A stretch of DNA of 64,000 nucleotides, from NCBI RefSeq assembly GCF_000242895.2, contig NC_021171.1, positions 3,940,001 through 4,004,000 on the forward strand, in the 5' to 3' direction. A program made the position numbers and the translations under genes. Of this stretch, positions 18,526 to 26,591 are shown in pieces. Every line of letters starts with the position of its first letter. The stretch's first letter is position 1. Under the pieces are notes generated by a model. It was not told where the DNA came from. It ran no database searches and saw nothing but the letters and a program-made list of their open reading frames with translations. The stretch comes from Bacillus sp. 1NLA3E. Lineage in GTDB: Bacteria > Bacillota > Bacilli > Bacillales > Cytobacillaceae.

Positions 18526-19335
18526 CTAATCAGTTTCCTTTCGATAATAAAAAGTCTTATCTGAGTCCACTTTTTTAAACCCTAAGTTCATATCCGTAAT
18601 CGATTCTGCATGACCAAGAAATAAATAACCTCCCGGTGTTAGACATTTATGCAGGTTAAAGATCACCTGCCTGGTCGTCACTTGGTCAAAATAGATTAAA
18701 ACATTCCGACAAAAAATAACATCCACCTTGCCAATTTGTCCTAATTGTCCATTGTTAAGGAGATTTAAATGCTCAAATTTAACCATTTTTCGAATCGATG
18801 GATTAATTTGATATCCGCCATTTTCCTCTAAAAAATATTTTTTCAGCAGTTTTTCAGGTATTCTTCGAAAAGCGAATGATCCAGAATGATACCACCCTTT
18901 TTCTGCCTTTTGGAGAACCTTTCTGTTGATATCCGTAGCGATGATTTCTATTGTACCTGGCAGAAATTTTCCTGAATCCTGAATCATCATTGCGAGCGTG
19001 TAAGGCTCCTCACCAGATGAGCAAGCTGCACTCCATATCCGTAGCGGCCGATCTCCTATTTTCTCCTTTAACTTGGGTAAAACAATCGAGCAACACTCAA
19101 TTAACTGATTTTCCTCACGATAAAAATAAGTTTCGTTGATCGTTAGTAACTCTACGATAGCATCCCATTCCATAGTGGACTTTTTTAAATAATCACAATA
19201 ATCTTGGTATGAAAGTCCTAGTTCGTTAACCCGTTTTCCTATCTTTTGTACTAAATTGGGAATGCGGTCAGTATAACTTAATCCGCAATAGTCATAAATT
19301 ATTTGACTTAATCTTACCAGACCAATATCTTGCAT
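18526..19335 (-). CDS. cheR: Chemotaxis protein methyltransferase CheR
   Basis: Methylates glutamates on chemoreceptors using S-adenosylmethionine. The 269-residue product has the all-helical CheR N-domain with LTINETYFYREENQL and a Rossmann methyltransferase domain with IWSAACSSGEEPYTLAMM, IATDINRKVLQKAEKG and VDVIFCRNVLIYFD. It starts with ATG at 19335, with AAGGTGAT upstream. It pairs with cheB in an operon, and divergent motAB begins 294 bases away. Confidence 0.95.
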   Translation of the reverse strand: MQDIGLVRLSQIIYDYCGLSYTDRIPNLVQKIGKRVNELGLSYQDYCDYLKKSTMEWDAIVELLTINETYFYREENQLIECCSIVLPKLKEKIGDRPLRIWSAACSSGEEPYTLAMMIQDSGKFLPGTIEIIATDINRKVLQKAEKGWYHSGSFAFRRIPEKLLKKYFLEENGGYQINPSIRKMVKFEHLNLLNNGQLGQIGKVDVIFCRNVLIYFDQVTTRQVIFNLHKCLTPGGYLFLGHAESITDMNLGFKKVDSDKTFYYRKETD

Positions 19336-19351
19336 TCTATCACCTTATAGT

Positions 19352-19390
19352 GTCTCTCAAAATTTAAAAAGTTGAGAGACTTTTATTTTC
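19352..19390 (+). repeat. 9-bp hairpin before cheR, terminator-like on the plus strand
   Basis: Perfect arms GTCTCTCAA (19352-19360) and TTGAGAGAC (19372-19380), followed on the plus strand by TTTTATTTT. No plus-strand gene ends here. It lies in the cheR leader, so it may block antisense transcription or act as an RNA structure. Confidence 0.5.
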
Positions 19391-19543
19391 CTAACATTTT
19401 TAACTTTTGTTAAAAGGACATGGATGATTTTCTATGTATAATTTAAAAACTACTAGATAAATTATATTGCGTCAATTAATATTCCACCTTATTTCTTATA
19501 TATTTTGATACATTTTGATAAAATTTACAAATAAACTCAAACT

Positions 19544-19570
19544 TTAATCAAAAAACATAATTGTCGAATT
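19544..19570 (+). promoter_or_regulatory. Weak SigD-like promoter of motAB
   Basis: TTAA, 15 bases, GTCGAATT, about 60 bases before the motA start. It has several mismatches, but motAB is SigD-dependent in B. subtilis. Two TTTTGATA copies lie just upstream (19503-19520). Confidence 0.35.
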
Positions 19571-19629
19571 TTACTGTTTAGCGTAAAATGAAATCAGAAT
19601 ACCATTTTTCTAAAATAAAGGAGAAAGTA

Positions 19630-20415
19630 ATGTCTATTATTGGAATTGTATTAGCACTCCTTGCAATAGGTGTTGGAATGGTTTTAAAGGGAGCTTCACT
19701 AGCGGCGTTAAACAATCCGGCAGCATTCCTCGTTATTTTTGGGGGAACGGTTGCCTCAATTATGGTTGCATTTCCACGTAGTGAACTAAAAAGGATTCCT
19801 TCCTTATTAAAAATTGCCTTTTTTGAACCTAAACTTCCACCCATGGTTGAAGAAGTTGCCAATCTAGTTAAATGTGCTGAAATTGCAAAAAAAGAAGGAT
19901 TGCTCGCCCTAGAGGAAATTGCCAATAGTATAAAAGAGCCTTTTTTCAGAAAAGGACTTGAAATGATTATTGACGGTCACGATATTGAATATATTGAAGG
20001 AGTCTTAGTAGAAGAGTTGGAAGCGATTGATAAACGGCACAAAACAGGTGCACTGATTTTTACCCAGGCGGGAACGTATGCACCTACGCTGGGAGTACTT
20101 GGGGCAGTTATTGGGTTGATTGCTTCACTAGGAAATCTAGATGATGTGGAGAAGATTGGACATTCGATTTCAGCAGCCTTTATTGCTACTTTGCTTGGGA
20201 TTTTTTCTGGTTATGTTTTGTGGCATCCGATTGCTAACAAACTGAGACGATTTTCCAAAAAGGAACAAGAATTAAAGATGTTAATTATTGAAGGGCTGTT
20301 GGGTATTTATCGCGGACTTTCTCCAAGGGCTTTAGAGATTAAATTATCTGTTTATATACCTCCGAAAGATAGAAAGAAGTATGAAAAGATCGTGGAGGAG
20401 AAACATCATGAGTAA
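19630..20415 (+). CDS. motA: Flagellar motor stator protein MotA
   Basis: Proton-channel stator subunit of the motor. The 261-residue product starts MSIIGIVLALLAIGVGM and has four membrane segments. It carries the cytoplasmic loop with charged residues that push on FliG and the conserved stretch PTLGVLGAVIGLIASL near the second membrane pair. The ATG at 19630 lies 7 bases after AAAGGAG; upstream in-frame ATGs lack a site. It overlaps motB by 8 bases (ATGAGTAA), which indicates coupling. Confidence 0.94.
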   Translation: MSIIGIVLALLAIGVGMVLKGASLAALNNPAAFLVIFGGTVASIMVAFPRSELKRIPSLLKIAFFEPKLPPMVEEVANLVKCAEIAKKEGLLALEEIANSIKEPFFRKGLEMIIDGHDIEYIEGVLVEELEAIDKRHKTGALIFTQAGTYAPTLGVLGAVIGLIASLGNLDDVEKIGHSISAAFIATLLGIFSGYVLWHPIANKLRRFSKKEQELKMLIIEGLLGIYRGLSPRALEIKLSVYIPPKDRKKYEKIVEEKHHE

Positions 20416-21142
20416 ATTTCGTAAAAGGCTGGATGATGATGATGATGAAGGTCATATCAGTGAATCCTGGCTCATACCCTATGCAGATATCTTAACTCTT
20501 TTACTTGCCCTTTTTATTGTTTTGTTTGCAGCAAGTAATGTTGATAAGGTAAAGTATCAATCAATTATGGAATCCTTTAAATCCGAACTTACAGGAACCA
20601 AAATTCCTGATAAAAATTCAGGGCTCTCTACTCAGCTACCGAATAAGAAGTCCGAACAAGTTTCAAAAGAAGAAAAAGGTGCCCAGATTGACCCTGAGCT
20701 TGAACAAATGAGACAACAATTGGAAAAATACCTGGCAGATAACCATTTAAACGCTGTAATCACTCTTCAAGATACAAAAAGAGGCATTGAAATCTCCTTA
20801 CAAGAAGTGGTTTTATTTGATTCTGGGAAAGCGGATATAAAGCAGAATTCATATCAAACTTTGAGCGGCATTTTGGGGTTAATCAATACCGTTCCAAATC
20901 CAATTAATATTGAAGGCCATACGGATGATGTACCTATACATAGTTCATCCTTTCCTTCCAATTGGGAGTTATCTGGTGCACGAGCAGCTAGTGTGCTTCA
21001 TTTTTTTGAAGCAAGAAATATTGTTGCAAACCGTCTTCAATTTACTGGATATGGGGAACAACATCCCCTCTTTCCAAATGATTCAGACGAACACCGCCAA
21101 GCAAACCGCCGTGTAACCATTGTCGTCCTAAGAAACAACTAA
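20408..21142 (+). CDS. motB: Flagellar motor stator protein MotB
   Basis: Stator subunit that carries the proton-binding aspartate and anchors to peptidoglycan. The 244-residue product has an acidic N-terminus (DDDDDEGH), one membrane helix with Asp27 in PYADILTLLLALF, a plug and linker region, and an OmpA-like domain with IEGHTDDVPIHSS, SNWELSGARA and NRRVTIVV. The GGAGGAG ribosome site lies inside the end of motA. The gene is followed by a large palindrome that probably ends the transcript. Confidence 0.94.
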   Translation: MSKFRKRLDDDDDEGHISESWLIPYADILTLLLALFIVLFAASNVDKVKYQSIMESFKSELTGTKIPDKNSGLSTQLPNKKSEQVSKEEKGAQIDPELEQMRQQLEKYLADNHLNAVITLQDTKRGIEISLQEVVLFDSGKADIKQNSYQTLSGILGLINTVPNPINIEGHTDDVPIHSSSFPSNWELSGARAASVLHFFEARNIVANRLQFTGYGEQHPLFPNDSDEHRQANRRVTIVVLRNN

Positions 21143-21181
21143 ACAGGCAGTGCTTGCTTTAATACGTTAGTGTAAAATGTG

Positions 21182-21223
21182 GTGCCTGACCCCCAGTACT
21201 GTACAGTACTGGGGGTCAGGCAC
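21182..21223. repeat. Perfect 42-bp GTGCCTGACC palindrome (copy 1)
   Basis: Two 21-base arms mirror each other exactly, from GTGCCTGACCCCC to GGGGGTCAGGCAC. It sits between motB and the convergent tetR gene and could end transcription from both sides. It is the best copy of a family found only at 21-34 kb here. Confidence 0.85.
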
Positions 21224-21235
21224 TATAATTACAAT

Positions 21236-21850
21236 TTACAATAAGACGAGTCTCCCAACTGGGTTCACCAAAACTTTATTAAATAATTCCTCAATTGCTT
21301 TTAATTTTTTATAGGCATATTGTGGGTCCTCAAAATATGGTAGATGATAATGGATGTATCCTTGAATGCCAATAAGTAATATCTCGCTTAGTTCTTCGGG
21401 ATAATCCAACATGAATACCCCCTGTTCAACACCTTCCTGTAATACTTTCGTCAACACTGGATGGAAGTGAAATCTAAATTTTTCTTCTAAGTTGCTATGA
21501 ATCTTATTTGACCTATCATCATCAATATAACTAGAAAAAGGACTAGATTGTGAAGAGGGATTTATAAGTTTCCTCAATATAGTATTTATTTTTACAAAAG
21601 GATTTAGTAATGGATCATCACTAATCAATACAATTTCATGGACAAAATCAGTATAGTAATTGTCAATGATTGCCAACAGGAGCTCATCCTTTGATTTAAA
21701 ATAATAATAAAAGGTCCCCTTAGCAATATTGACCTCATTGATGATGGCGTTGACTGACGTCTTTTCATATCCTTGGTTATTGAAAAGCTTTGTTGCTGTG
21801 TCCATAATTTGTTTTTTACGATCCTCTGGACTTTTCATTTCTCTAGTCAT
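21236..21850 (-). CDS. TetR/AcrR family transcriptional regulator
   Basis: The 204-residue repressor has an N-terminal TetR helix-turn-helix (about 28-52, TSVNAIINEVNIAKGTFYYY followed by FKSKDELL) and a helical ligand domain I cannot place in a subfamily. It lies 18 bases after a membrane ferredoxin gene on the same strand. A 17-base near-palindrome sits in that operon's promoter, so it probably represses both genes. The ligand is unknown. Confidence 0.85.
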   Translation of the reverse strand: MTREMKSPEDRKKQIMDTATKLFNNQGYEKTSVNAIINEVNIAKGTFYYYFKSKDELLLAIIDNYYTDFVHEIVLISDDPLLNPFVKINTILRKLINPSSQSSPFSSYIDDDRSNKIHSNLEEKFRFHFHPVLTKVLQEGVEQGVFMLDYPEELSEILLIGIQGYIHYHLPYFEDPQYAYKKLKAIEELFNKVLVNPVGRLVLL

Positions 21851-21868
21851 TTACAAAACCTCACTAAT

Positions 21869-22591
21869 TCAATTCGTAAATTTGCACTGGATTGAACCAG
21901 TTTTACAAGCCCTCGTGCATTCTCCACATAAAATACATTCCATATTATTGGTATTATTTTTCTTAACCATTTCCAATACATCAATACTCATTGGGCAAGC
22001 TTTATTACATTGTTTACATCCCGAACATGTACTAGACCTTGCAACTAAACGGAGAGATGGATATGGCATGTGATTTTTGAATTTGGTCCCCACGATATTT
22101 AGGATAGACATAGGGCACAAATAGTGGCAGGAAGCTCTTTTACCAAGAATAAATGGTAATATTCCAATCCCAATTATGATGATGTAATACATTAATAAGT
22201 GGGACCAATGGTCAACTGAGACAATATTCTCTGTTAAATAAAAGAAATTAAATGAAGAAAAACCACCTTGAAGCAAAAGTACGTATATAAATATGGCTAC
22301 CCACACCATACCTAATCCCAATTTAAATGTTCTCAGCCATTTGATTTCCTTTAATGGCTTATTGATGGTTTTATCAATAGCCTCCTGAAGTCCACCATAA
22401 GGGCAAACGTATGAACAAAAAATTCGGCCTGCGAAAAGTGAAAGGATAAACATTAATGACCAAATAACAAAGGCTCCTGTTGCTATTCCGTGGGTTGCTC
22501 CATCAATCACTAAATAAGGGGAGAAATAGTTTAGTAAAGCCGGCAATAACAAGAACATTAATAATAACTGAATTCGTCTCCAGTTTTTCAT
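21869..22591 (-). CDS. NapH/NosR-type membrane 4Fe-4S protein
   Basis: The 240-residue protein has about four or five membrane helices and two pairs of Cys motifs. CSYVCPYGG and CHYLCPMS lie in the membrane part; CSGCKQCNKACP and CILCGECTRACKT at the C-terminus bind two [4Fe-4S] clusters. Such proteins pass electrons between the quinone pool and a redox partner. I chose the ATG at 22591 because AGGAGTGAG lies 6 bases upstream. No partner enzyme is encoded beside it. The following tetR gene and promoter operator suggest induction by an unknown signal. Confidence 0.8.
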   Translation of the reverse strand: MKNWRRIQLLLMFLLLPALLNYFSPYLVIDGATHGIATGAFVIWSLMFILSLFAGRIFCSYVCPYGGLQEAIDKTINKPLKEIKWLRTFKLGLGMVWVAIFIYVLLLQGGFSSFNFFYLTENIVSVDHWSHLLMYYIIIIGIGILPFILGKRASCHYLCPMSILNIVGTKFKNHMPYPSLRLVARSSTCSGCKQCNKACPMSIDVLEMVKKNNTNNMECILCGECTRACKTGSIQCKFTN

Positions 22592-22637
22592 CAATATCTC
22601 ACTCCTAGTCAATCTTGACATCGATTAATTAAGTTCA

Positions 22638-22666
22638 TTATAAACCCCAGACCGACCGTCAGTCTA
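22638..22666 (-). promoter_or_regulatory. Promoter with TetR-type operator in the spacer
   Basis: On the minus strand, -35 TAGACT and -10 TATAAT are 17 bases apart. AGACCGACCGTCAGTCT (22649-22665; 8-base arms, one mismatch) fills the spacer and overlaps the -35. This is the expected arrangement for repression by the TetR protein of the same operon. Confidence 0.65.
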
Positions 22667-22721
22667 TGAAAATCCCAATCATTCACAATATATTTAATTT
22701 TAACGCTTTAAAGCGAAATGA

Positions 22722-22740
22722 GGTGCCTGACCCCCAGTGC
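22722..22740 (+). repeat. Half copy of the GTGCCTGACC palindrome (copy 2)
   Basis: Only the left arm (GGTGCCTGACCCCCAG) is present; no matching right arm follows. Confidence 0.6.
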
Positions 22741-22749
22741 TTTACTGTA

Positions 22750-23052
22750 TTACAGATAGGGAAGTCCGATTATCCAGAAGCAGTGAAGGATGAATATGAT
22801 GGTGTATATACCAGATGCGAGGTAGGTTATTATTCTTGGGGATTTAGATTTTGGCACTTTTTTTAAGAAAATAAATAAATATAGTAAAAATGATAGAGAG
22901 AATTTTGAAAATAAAAATAAAATCGGATTGATTTCATATACTTTATTCATTATCGGGTTCATTTCTTGAATTAAGGAATTTTCCAACCCCACAAAAGTAA
23001 TGATAGCGTCGAACATATTTAATAAAGATAAATAATGGAATAAAAATATCAA
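22750..23052 (-). CDS. Small membrane protein, DUF5658-like
   Basis: A 100-residue protein with about three membrane helices. LLNMFDAIITFVGLE followed by an MNPIM motif resembles DUF5658 proteins, whose function is unknown. It starts with TTG, 8 bases after AAGGAGG. That ribosome site adjoins a SinR-box-like inverted repeat (23069-23082), and a perfect SinR-type palindrome lies further upstream, so it may be controlled by the SinR-like protein encoded divergently at 23351. Confidence 0.6.
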   Translation of the reverse strand: MIFLFHYLSLLNMFDAIITFVGLENSLIQEMNPIMNKVYEINPILFLFSKFSLSFLLYLFIFLKKVPKSKSPRIITYLASGIYTIIFILHCFWIIGLPYL

Positions 23053-23068
23053 CAGGGGCGCCTCCTTG

Positions 23069-23150
23069 TTCTTAATAAAGAATTATTAACCTGAAAATAA
23101 TCTATAATTATAAGTTTATCTCGCGGATATTTTTGTTCTTTTTAAAGAAC
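23069..23150. promoter_or_regulatory. SinR-box-like inverted repeats (two)
   Basis: TTCTTAATAAAGAA (23069-23082) and GTTCTTTTTAAAGAAC (23135-23150). The second has perfect 7-base arms matching the SinR recognition consensus GTTCTYT in both orientations. Confidence 0.6.
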
Positions 23151-23274
23151 ATCTTATGTTATTATATGAAAAAAGTCCAATGAGAAACACCTTAAGAAGG
23201 AACGGATTATCTCAATTTCACCAATCTATTTCCTGTTTTTTTATTGTTATTAATCCCACTTCGTAGCTCTATAT

Positions 23275-23293
23275 AAGGAACAATTGGTTCTTT
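23275..23293. promoter_or_regulatory. SinR-box-like inverted repeat before sinR
   Basis: AAGGAAC and GTTCTTT arms around a 5-base centre, about 60 bases before the SinR-like start codon. This suggests autoregulation. Confidence 0.5.
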
Positions 23294-23350
23294 ATATTAC
23301 TATTAATCGACTCCTACTATTAAACAGGAGCTAAAGGAAGGTGAACAAAT

Positions 23351-23692
23351 ATGATCGGCCAACGAATCAAATATTTCAGGGAATTAAAAGGCTATTCCCT
23401 ATCAAAGCTAGCAAAACTTGCTCATGTTTCTAAATCCTACTTGAGCCATATTGAAAGGGATGTAAAGAGTAACCCCTCTCTTCATTTTTTAATTAAAATT
23501 GCGGATTCATTAGAAATTAGCATTGACAATATAATTCTCACTCCAAATTCAGTAAATCAAACAGACCTAACTTTAGATGAAGAGTGGGAAGAGTTGATTT
23601 CCTTAGCAATAAATGAGGGCGCTAGTAAAGAGGAATTTTCAAACCACCTTAAACACCTCAAATTCGAAAAATGGAAAAATGAACAAAAATAA
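23351..23692 (+). CDS. sinR: SinR-like biofilm/motility regulator
   Basis: The 113-residue protein has an XRE-type helix-turn-helix (about 17-37: YSLSKLAKLAHVSKSYLSHI) and a C-terminal SinI/SinR dimerisation hook (DEEWEELISLAINEGASKEE). This matches B. subtilis SinR in size and order. SinR represses matrix genes and affects the switch between motility and biofilm. No sinI is visible next to it. Three inverted repeats with the SinR half-site GTTCT lie upstream. A diverged palindrome follows as a likely terminator. Confidence 0.85.
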   Translation: MIGQRIKYFRELKGYSLSKLAKLAHVSKSYLSHIERDVKSNPSLHFLIKIADSLEISIDNIILTPNSVNQTDLTLDEEWEELISLAINEGASKEEFSNHLKHLKFEKWKNEQK

Positions 23693-23708
23693 GTCTTTTC
23701 TATAAGAA

Positions 23709-23763
23709 AGGGTGTCTGCCCTCGGTTCGTTAGAGTATGAAACAACCGAATGGCAGGTACCTT
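23709..23763 (+). terminator. Terminator-like diverged palindrome after sinR
   Basis: Arms AAGGGTGTCTGCC (from 23708) and GGCAGGTACCTTT, followed by T-rich sequence. It is probably a degraded member of the GTGCCTGACC family. Confidence 0.5.
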
Positions 23764-23964
23764 TTCTTTTTTTATGGGCAATTACCCAATTTCTACTGGA
23801 CTGGTGACCTAGATTGTTTGGGTTTCATAATATGGGTTAGAAAGTTTCTTAGAATTTGTTACTTTAAACACTAAGTCGTCACCACTCGTATTAATCCTTG
23901 GCTAATTTTTATAAAAGTTGTATTTGTAAAACACTCGGGCTGGTACGAAAAAGGAGATGTTTTT

Positions 23965-24837
23965 TTGAAAAAGTTGATCATTCTTGCGGTAATTGGACTT
24001 TGTGCTCAATTGGTAGACGGGTCGCTAGGAATGGCTTATGGTGTTACTTCCACTTCCCTTTTATTATTGTTCGGTATCGCACCAGCTGCCGCTTCCGCAT
24101 CCGTCCATCTAGCTGAAGTCGTCACCACAGCAGCATCGGGTATTTCTCATATCAGGTTCGGTAACGTCGACAAAAATATTGTTAAAAGATTATTGATTCC
24201 TGGATCAGTTGGAGCCTTCATTGGGGCAATTTTTTTAGGAAGCATACCTGGTGATATTATAAAGCCTTACATTTCCTTATTTTTACTCGGACTAGGATGT
24301 TTTGTTATTTACCGATTTCTTTTTAAAAAGGTTGATGTAAAAGAGAAAAAACAGCCAGATTTTAATAAAAAGTTTTTTATCCCCCTAGGTTTTATTGCTG
24401 GATTTTTTGACTCAACCGGTGGAGGTGGGTGGGGACCAATCACGACACCTGTACTCCTTTCAAAGAACAATATTGAAACTAGAAAGGTAGTTGGCTCTGT
24501 TGATACTAGTGAATTCGCCATCTCTGTTTCTGCTACAATAGGTTTTTTATTTTCACTTGGGTGGGGTGAGATTAACTTCATTTGGGTCTTTGCCTTGATG
24601 ATTGGGGGAATTATCGCAGCCCCGATCGCGGCATGGTTAGTCAAAATTATCCCTTCGCATTTGCTCGGGGTTCTGGTCGGAGGAATGATCATTCTTACAA
24701 ATGTGAGAACGCTCCTACTGACTATTAATGTCTCAAGCTCAGCCATGCTCGCTATTTATAGCATTCTCTTCGTCCTATGGATTTCCGGAGTAATCTACGT
24801 AGTAAAAAAACTCAAAAAATACAAGGTTCAATATTAA
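23965..24837 (+). CDS. TauE/SafE family anion exporter
   Basis: The 290-residue membrane protein has about eight helices and the two-fold TauE layout: LVDGSLGMAYGVTSTSLLL in the first half and GFFDSTGGGGWGPITTPVLL in the second. These glycine-rich loops are typical of the family, which exports sulfite, sulfonates or related organic anions; the substrate is not evident here. It begins with TTG at 23965, preceded by AAGGAGAT. No sulfur gene adjoins it. The catalase gene follows after a palindrome copy. Confidence 0.85.
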   Translation: MKKLIILAVIGLCAQLVDGSLGMAYGVTSTSLLLLFGIAPAAASASVHLAEVVTTAASGISHIRFGNVDKNIVKRLLIPGSVGAFIGAIFLGSIPGDIIKPYISLFLLGLGCFVIYRFLFKKVDVKEKKQPDFNKKFFIPLGFIAGFFDSTGGGGWGPITTPVLLSKNNIETRKVVGSVDTSEFAISVSATIGFLFSLGWGEINFIWVFALMIGGIIAAPIAAWLVKIIPSHLLGVLVGGMIILTNVRTLLLTINVSSSAMLAIYSILFVLWISGVIYVVKKLKKYKVQY

Positions 24838-24868
24838 TTATCGAATTAATGCTGTACTGTATTAAATG

Positions 24869-24918
24869 GTGCCTGACCCCCGGTGCGTTAACGCGTTTAA
24901 GCGCCGATGGTCAGGTTC
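24869..24918 (+). repeat. GTGCCTGACC palindrome, imperfect (copy 3)
   Basis: Left arm GGTGCCTGACCCCC, right arm GATGGTCAGG, then TTCTTTTTAT. It lies after the TauE gene and is a probable terminator. Confidence 0.6.
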
Positions 24919-25044
24919 TTTTTATGCAATAAATGTCGGAGTCTTTTGTAAATATATTTGATGCTTATCTAATATTATCTTAAGTGTAATATCTTTCCTT
25001 CGTTTGATTTTCTACTAATAATGATAAATTGGGGTGATCCATTC

Positions 25045-26505
25045 ATGACCAAAAAAAACAAGAAACTAACTACGAGTTGGGGTGCTCCTGTTGGAGATAA
25101 TCAAAACTCGATGACAGCGGGATCAAGAGGACCAACATTGTTACAGGATGTTCATTTGCTCGAAAAATTGGCTCACTTTAACAGGGAGCGTGTTCCTGAA
25201 AGAGTGGTTCACGCAAAAGGTGCAGGTGCCCATGGTTATTTTGAGGTGACCAATGATTTAACGAAATATACAAAAGCGAAGTTCTTATCAGAAGTCGGCA
25301 AACGTACACCGCTTTTTGCCCGTTTCTCCACTGTCGCTGGGGAACTTGGTTCATCGGAAACGGTCCGGGATCCACGTGGTTTTGCTATAAAATTTTATAC
25401 TGAAGACGGAAATTACGATATTGTTGGGAATAACACACCAGTATTCTTTATCCGCGACGCAATTAAATTTCCTGATTTTATTCATACACAAAAACGGAAT
25501 CCACAAACACACTTAAAAGATCCAAATGCAGTTTGGGATTTCTGGTCCCTCTCACCTGAATCGCTTCATCAAGTAACAATCCTCATGTCTGATCGTGGAA
25601 TACCAGCGACATTACGCCACATGAATGGCTATGGAAGTCACACTTTCAAATGGACAAATGATGCCGGTGAAGGAGTTTGGATCAAATACCACTTTAAAAC
25701 AGAACAAGGCATTAAAAACCTAGCCTCTGACGTCGCAACAAAAATTGCTGGAGAGAACCCTGACTATCATACAGAGGACTTATTTAATGCAATTGACAAA
25801 GGAGATTATCCAACGTGGAAGCTTCATGTCCAAATCATGCCTTTAGAAGATGCTAATACGTATCGTTTTGATCCATTTGATGTCACAAAGGTGTGGTCAC
25901 AAAAGGATTATCCTTTGATCGAAGTCGGACGAATGATGTTAAACCGAAATCCTGAAAACTATTTTGCAGAAGTGGAACAAGCCACATTCTCACCAGGTAC
26001 TTTGGTTCCAGGTATTGATGTCTCACCAGATAAAATGTTGCAAGGAAGGTTGTTTGCCTACACTGATGCCCATCGTTACCGGGTTGGTGTTCAGCATAAC
26101 CAGCTGCCAATTAATCGTCCTAAGAATGAAATAAACCATTACCAACGTGATGGCCAATCTCAATTCAATGATAATGGAGGCAGTTCGATTAACTATGAAC
26201 CAAACAGTTATGGAGGCCCAACCGAAACTCCAGAAAATAAGCAGGCTGCCTACCCGGTTACTGGGGTGGCTGAAAATGTGGCGTATGACCACCATGATCA
26301 TTTTACCCAAGCAGGAGACCTGTATCGCTTACTGAGTGTGGAGGAACGGACACGGCTTGTTGAAACCATTGTGGGTGCGATAAAGCCCGTTGAAAAAGAG
26401 GAAATTAAACTCCGCCAAATCGGCCATTTCTATAAAGCAGACAAGGAATATGGAAAACGGGTTGCAGAAGGACTTGGATTAACCGTGCCAAAAGAAGTAC
26501 AATAA
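25045..26505 (+). CDS. katA: Vegetative catalase
   Basis: Haem catalase that removes hydrogen peroxide. The 486-residue product is a small-subunit clade enzyme. It has the distal His56 in [12 protein letters not shown], Asn in [11 protein letters not shown], the RFSTVAGE segment, and the proximal haem-ligand Tyr in [12 protein letters not shown] (near residue 340). I chose the ATG at 25045 because GGGGTGAT lies 8 bases before it; an earlier ATG at 25021 has no site. It stands alone between two palindrome copies. I could not find a convincing PerR box. Confidence 0.95.
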   Translation: MTKKNKKLTTSWGAPVGDNQNSMTAGSRGPTLLQDVHLLEKLAHFNRERVPERVVHAKGAGAHGYFEVTNDLTKYTKAKFLSEVGKRTPLFARFSTVAGELGSSETVRDPRGFAIKFYTEDGNYDIVGNNTPVFFIRDAIKFPDFIHTQKRNPQTHLKDPNAVWDFWSLSPESLHQVTILMSDRGIPATLRHMNGYGSHTFKWTNDAGEGVWIKYHFKTEQGIKNLASDVATKIAGENPDYHTEDLFNAIDKGDYPTWKLHVQIMPLEDANTYRFDPFDVTKVWSQKDYPLIEVGRMMLNRNPENYFAEVEQATFSPGTLVPGIDVSPDKMLQGRLFAYTDAHRYRVGVQHNQLPINRPKNEINHYQRDGQSQFNDNGGSSINYEPNSYGGPTETPENKQAAYPVTGVAENVAYDHHDHFTQAGDLYRLLSVEERTRLVETIVGAIKPVEKEEIKLRQIGHFYKADKEYGKRVAEGLGLTVPKEVQ

Positions 26506-26538
26506 TTCCTTTACTGTACCACTTTAAAGTACTATATG

Positions 26539-26586
26539 GTGCCTGACCCCCAGCGCGTTAAGGTATTGACATGTCGGGGCAGGCAC
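26539..26586. repeat. GTGCCTGACC palindrome, imperfect (copy 4)
   Basis: GTGCCTGACCCCC and GTCGGGGCAGGCAC arms, followed by CTTTTTT. It lies between the convergent catalase and BASS genes and may terminate both. Confidence 0.65.
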
Positions 26587-26591
26587 CTTTT

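Noticed and set aside
19336-19629. SigA promoter for cheR
   Set aside because: TTGACG and TATACA elements exist, but not at a workable distance.
22666-22866. Plus-strand frame opposite the DUF5658-like gene
   Set aside because: It begins in a promoter/operator, crosses a palindrome half copy and has no ribosome site; the minus-strand frame has a strong site and a family match.
23053-23350. A sinI gene upstream of the SinR-like gene
   Set aside because: The only start with a short frame there ends after five codons; no SinI-like helix is encoded.
24960-25044. PerR box before the catalase gene
   Set aside because: AT-rich sequence such as TTATCTAATATTATCTTA looks tempting, but it does not align well with the consensus in any register.
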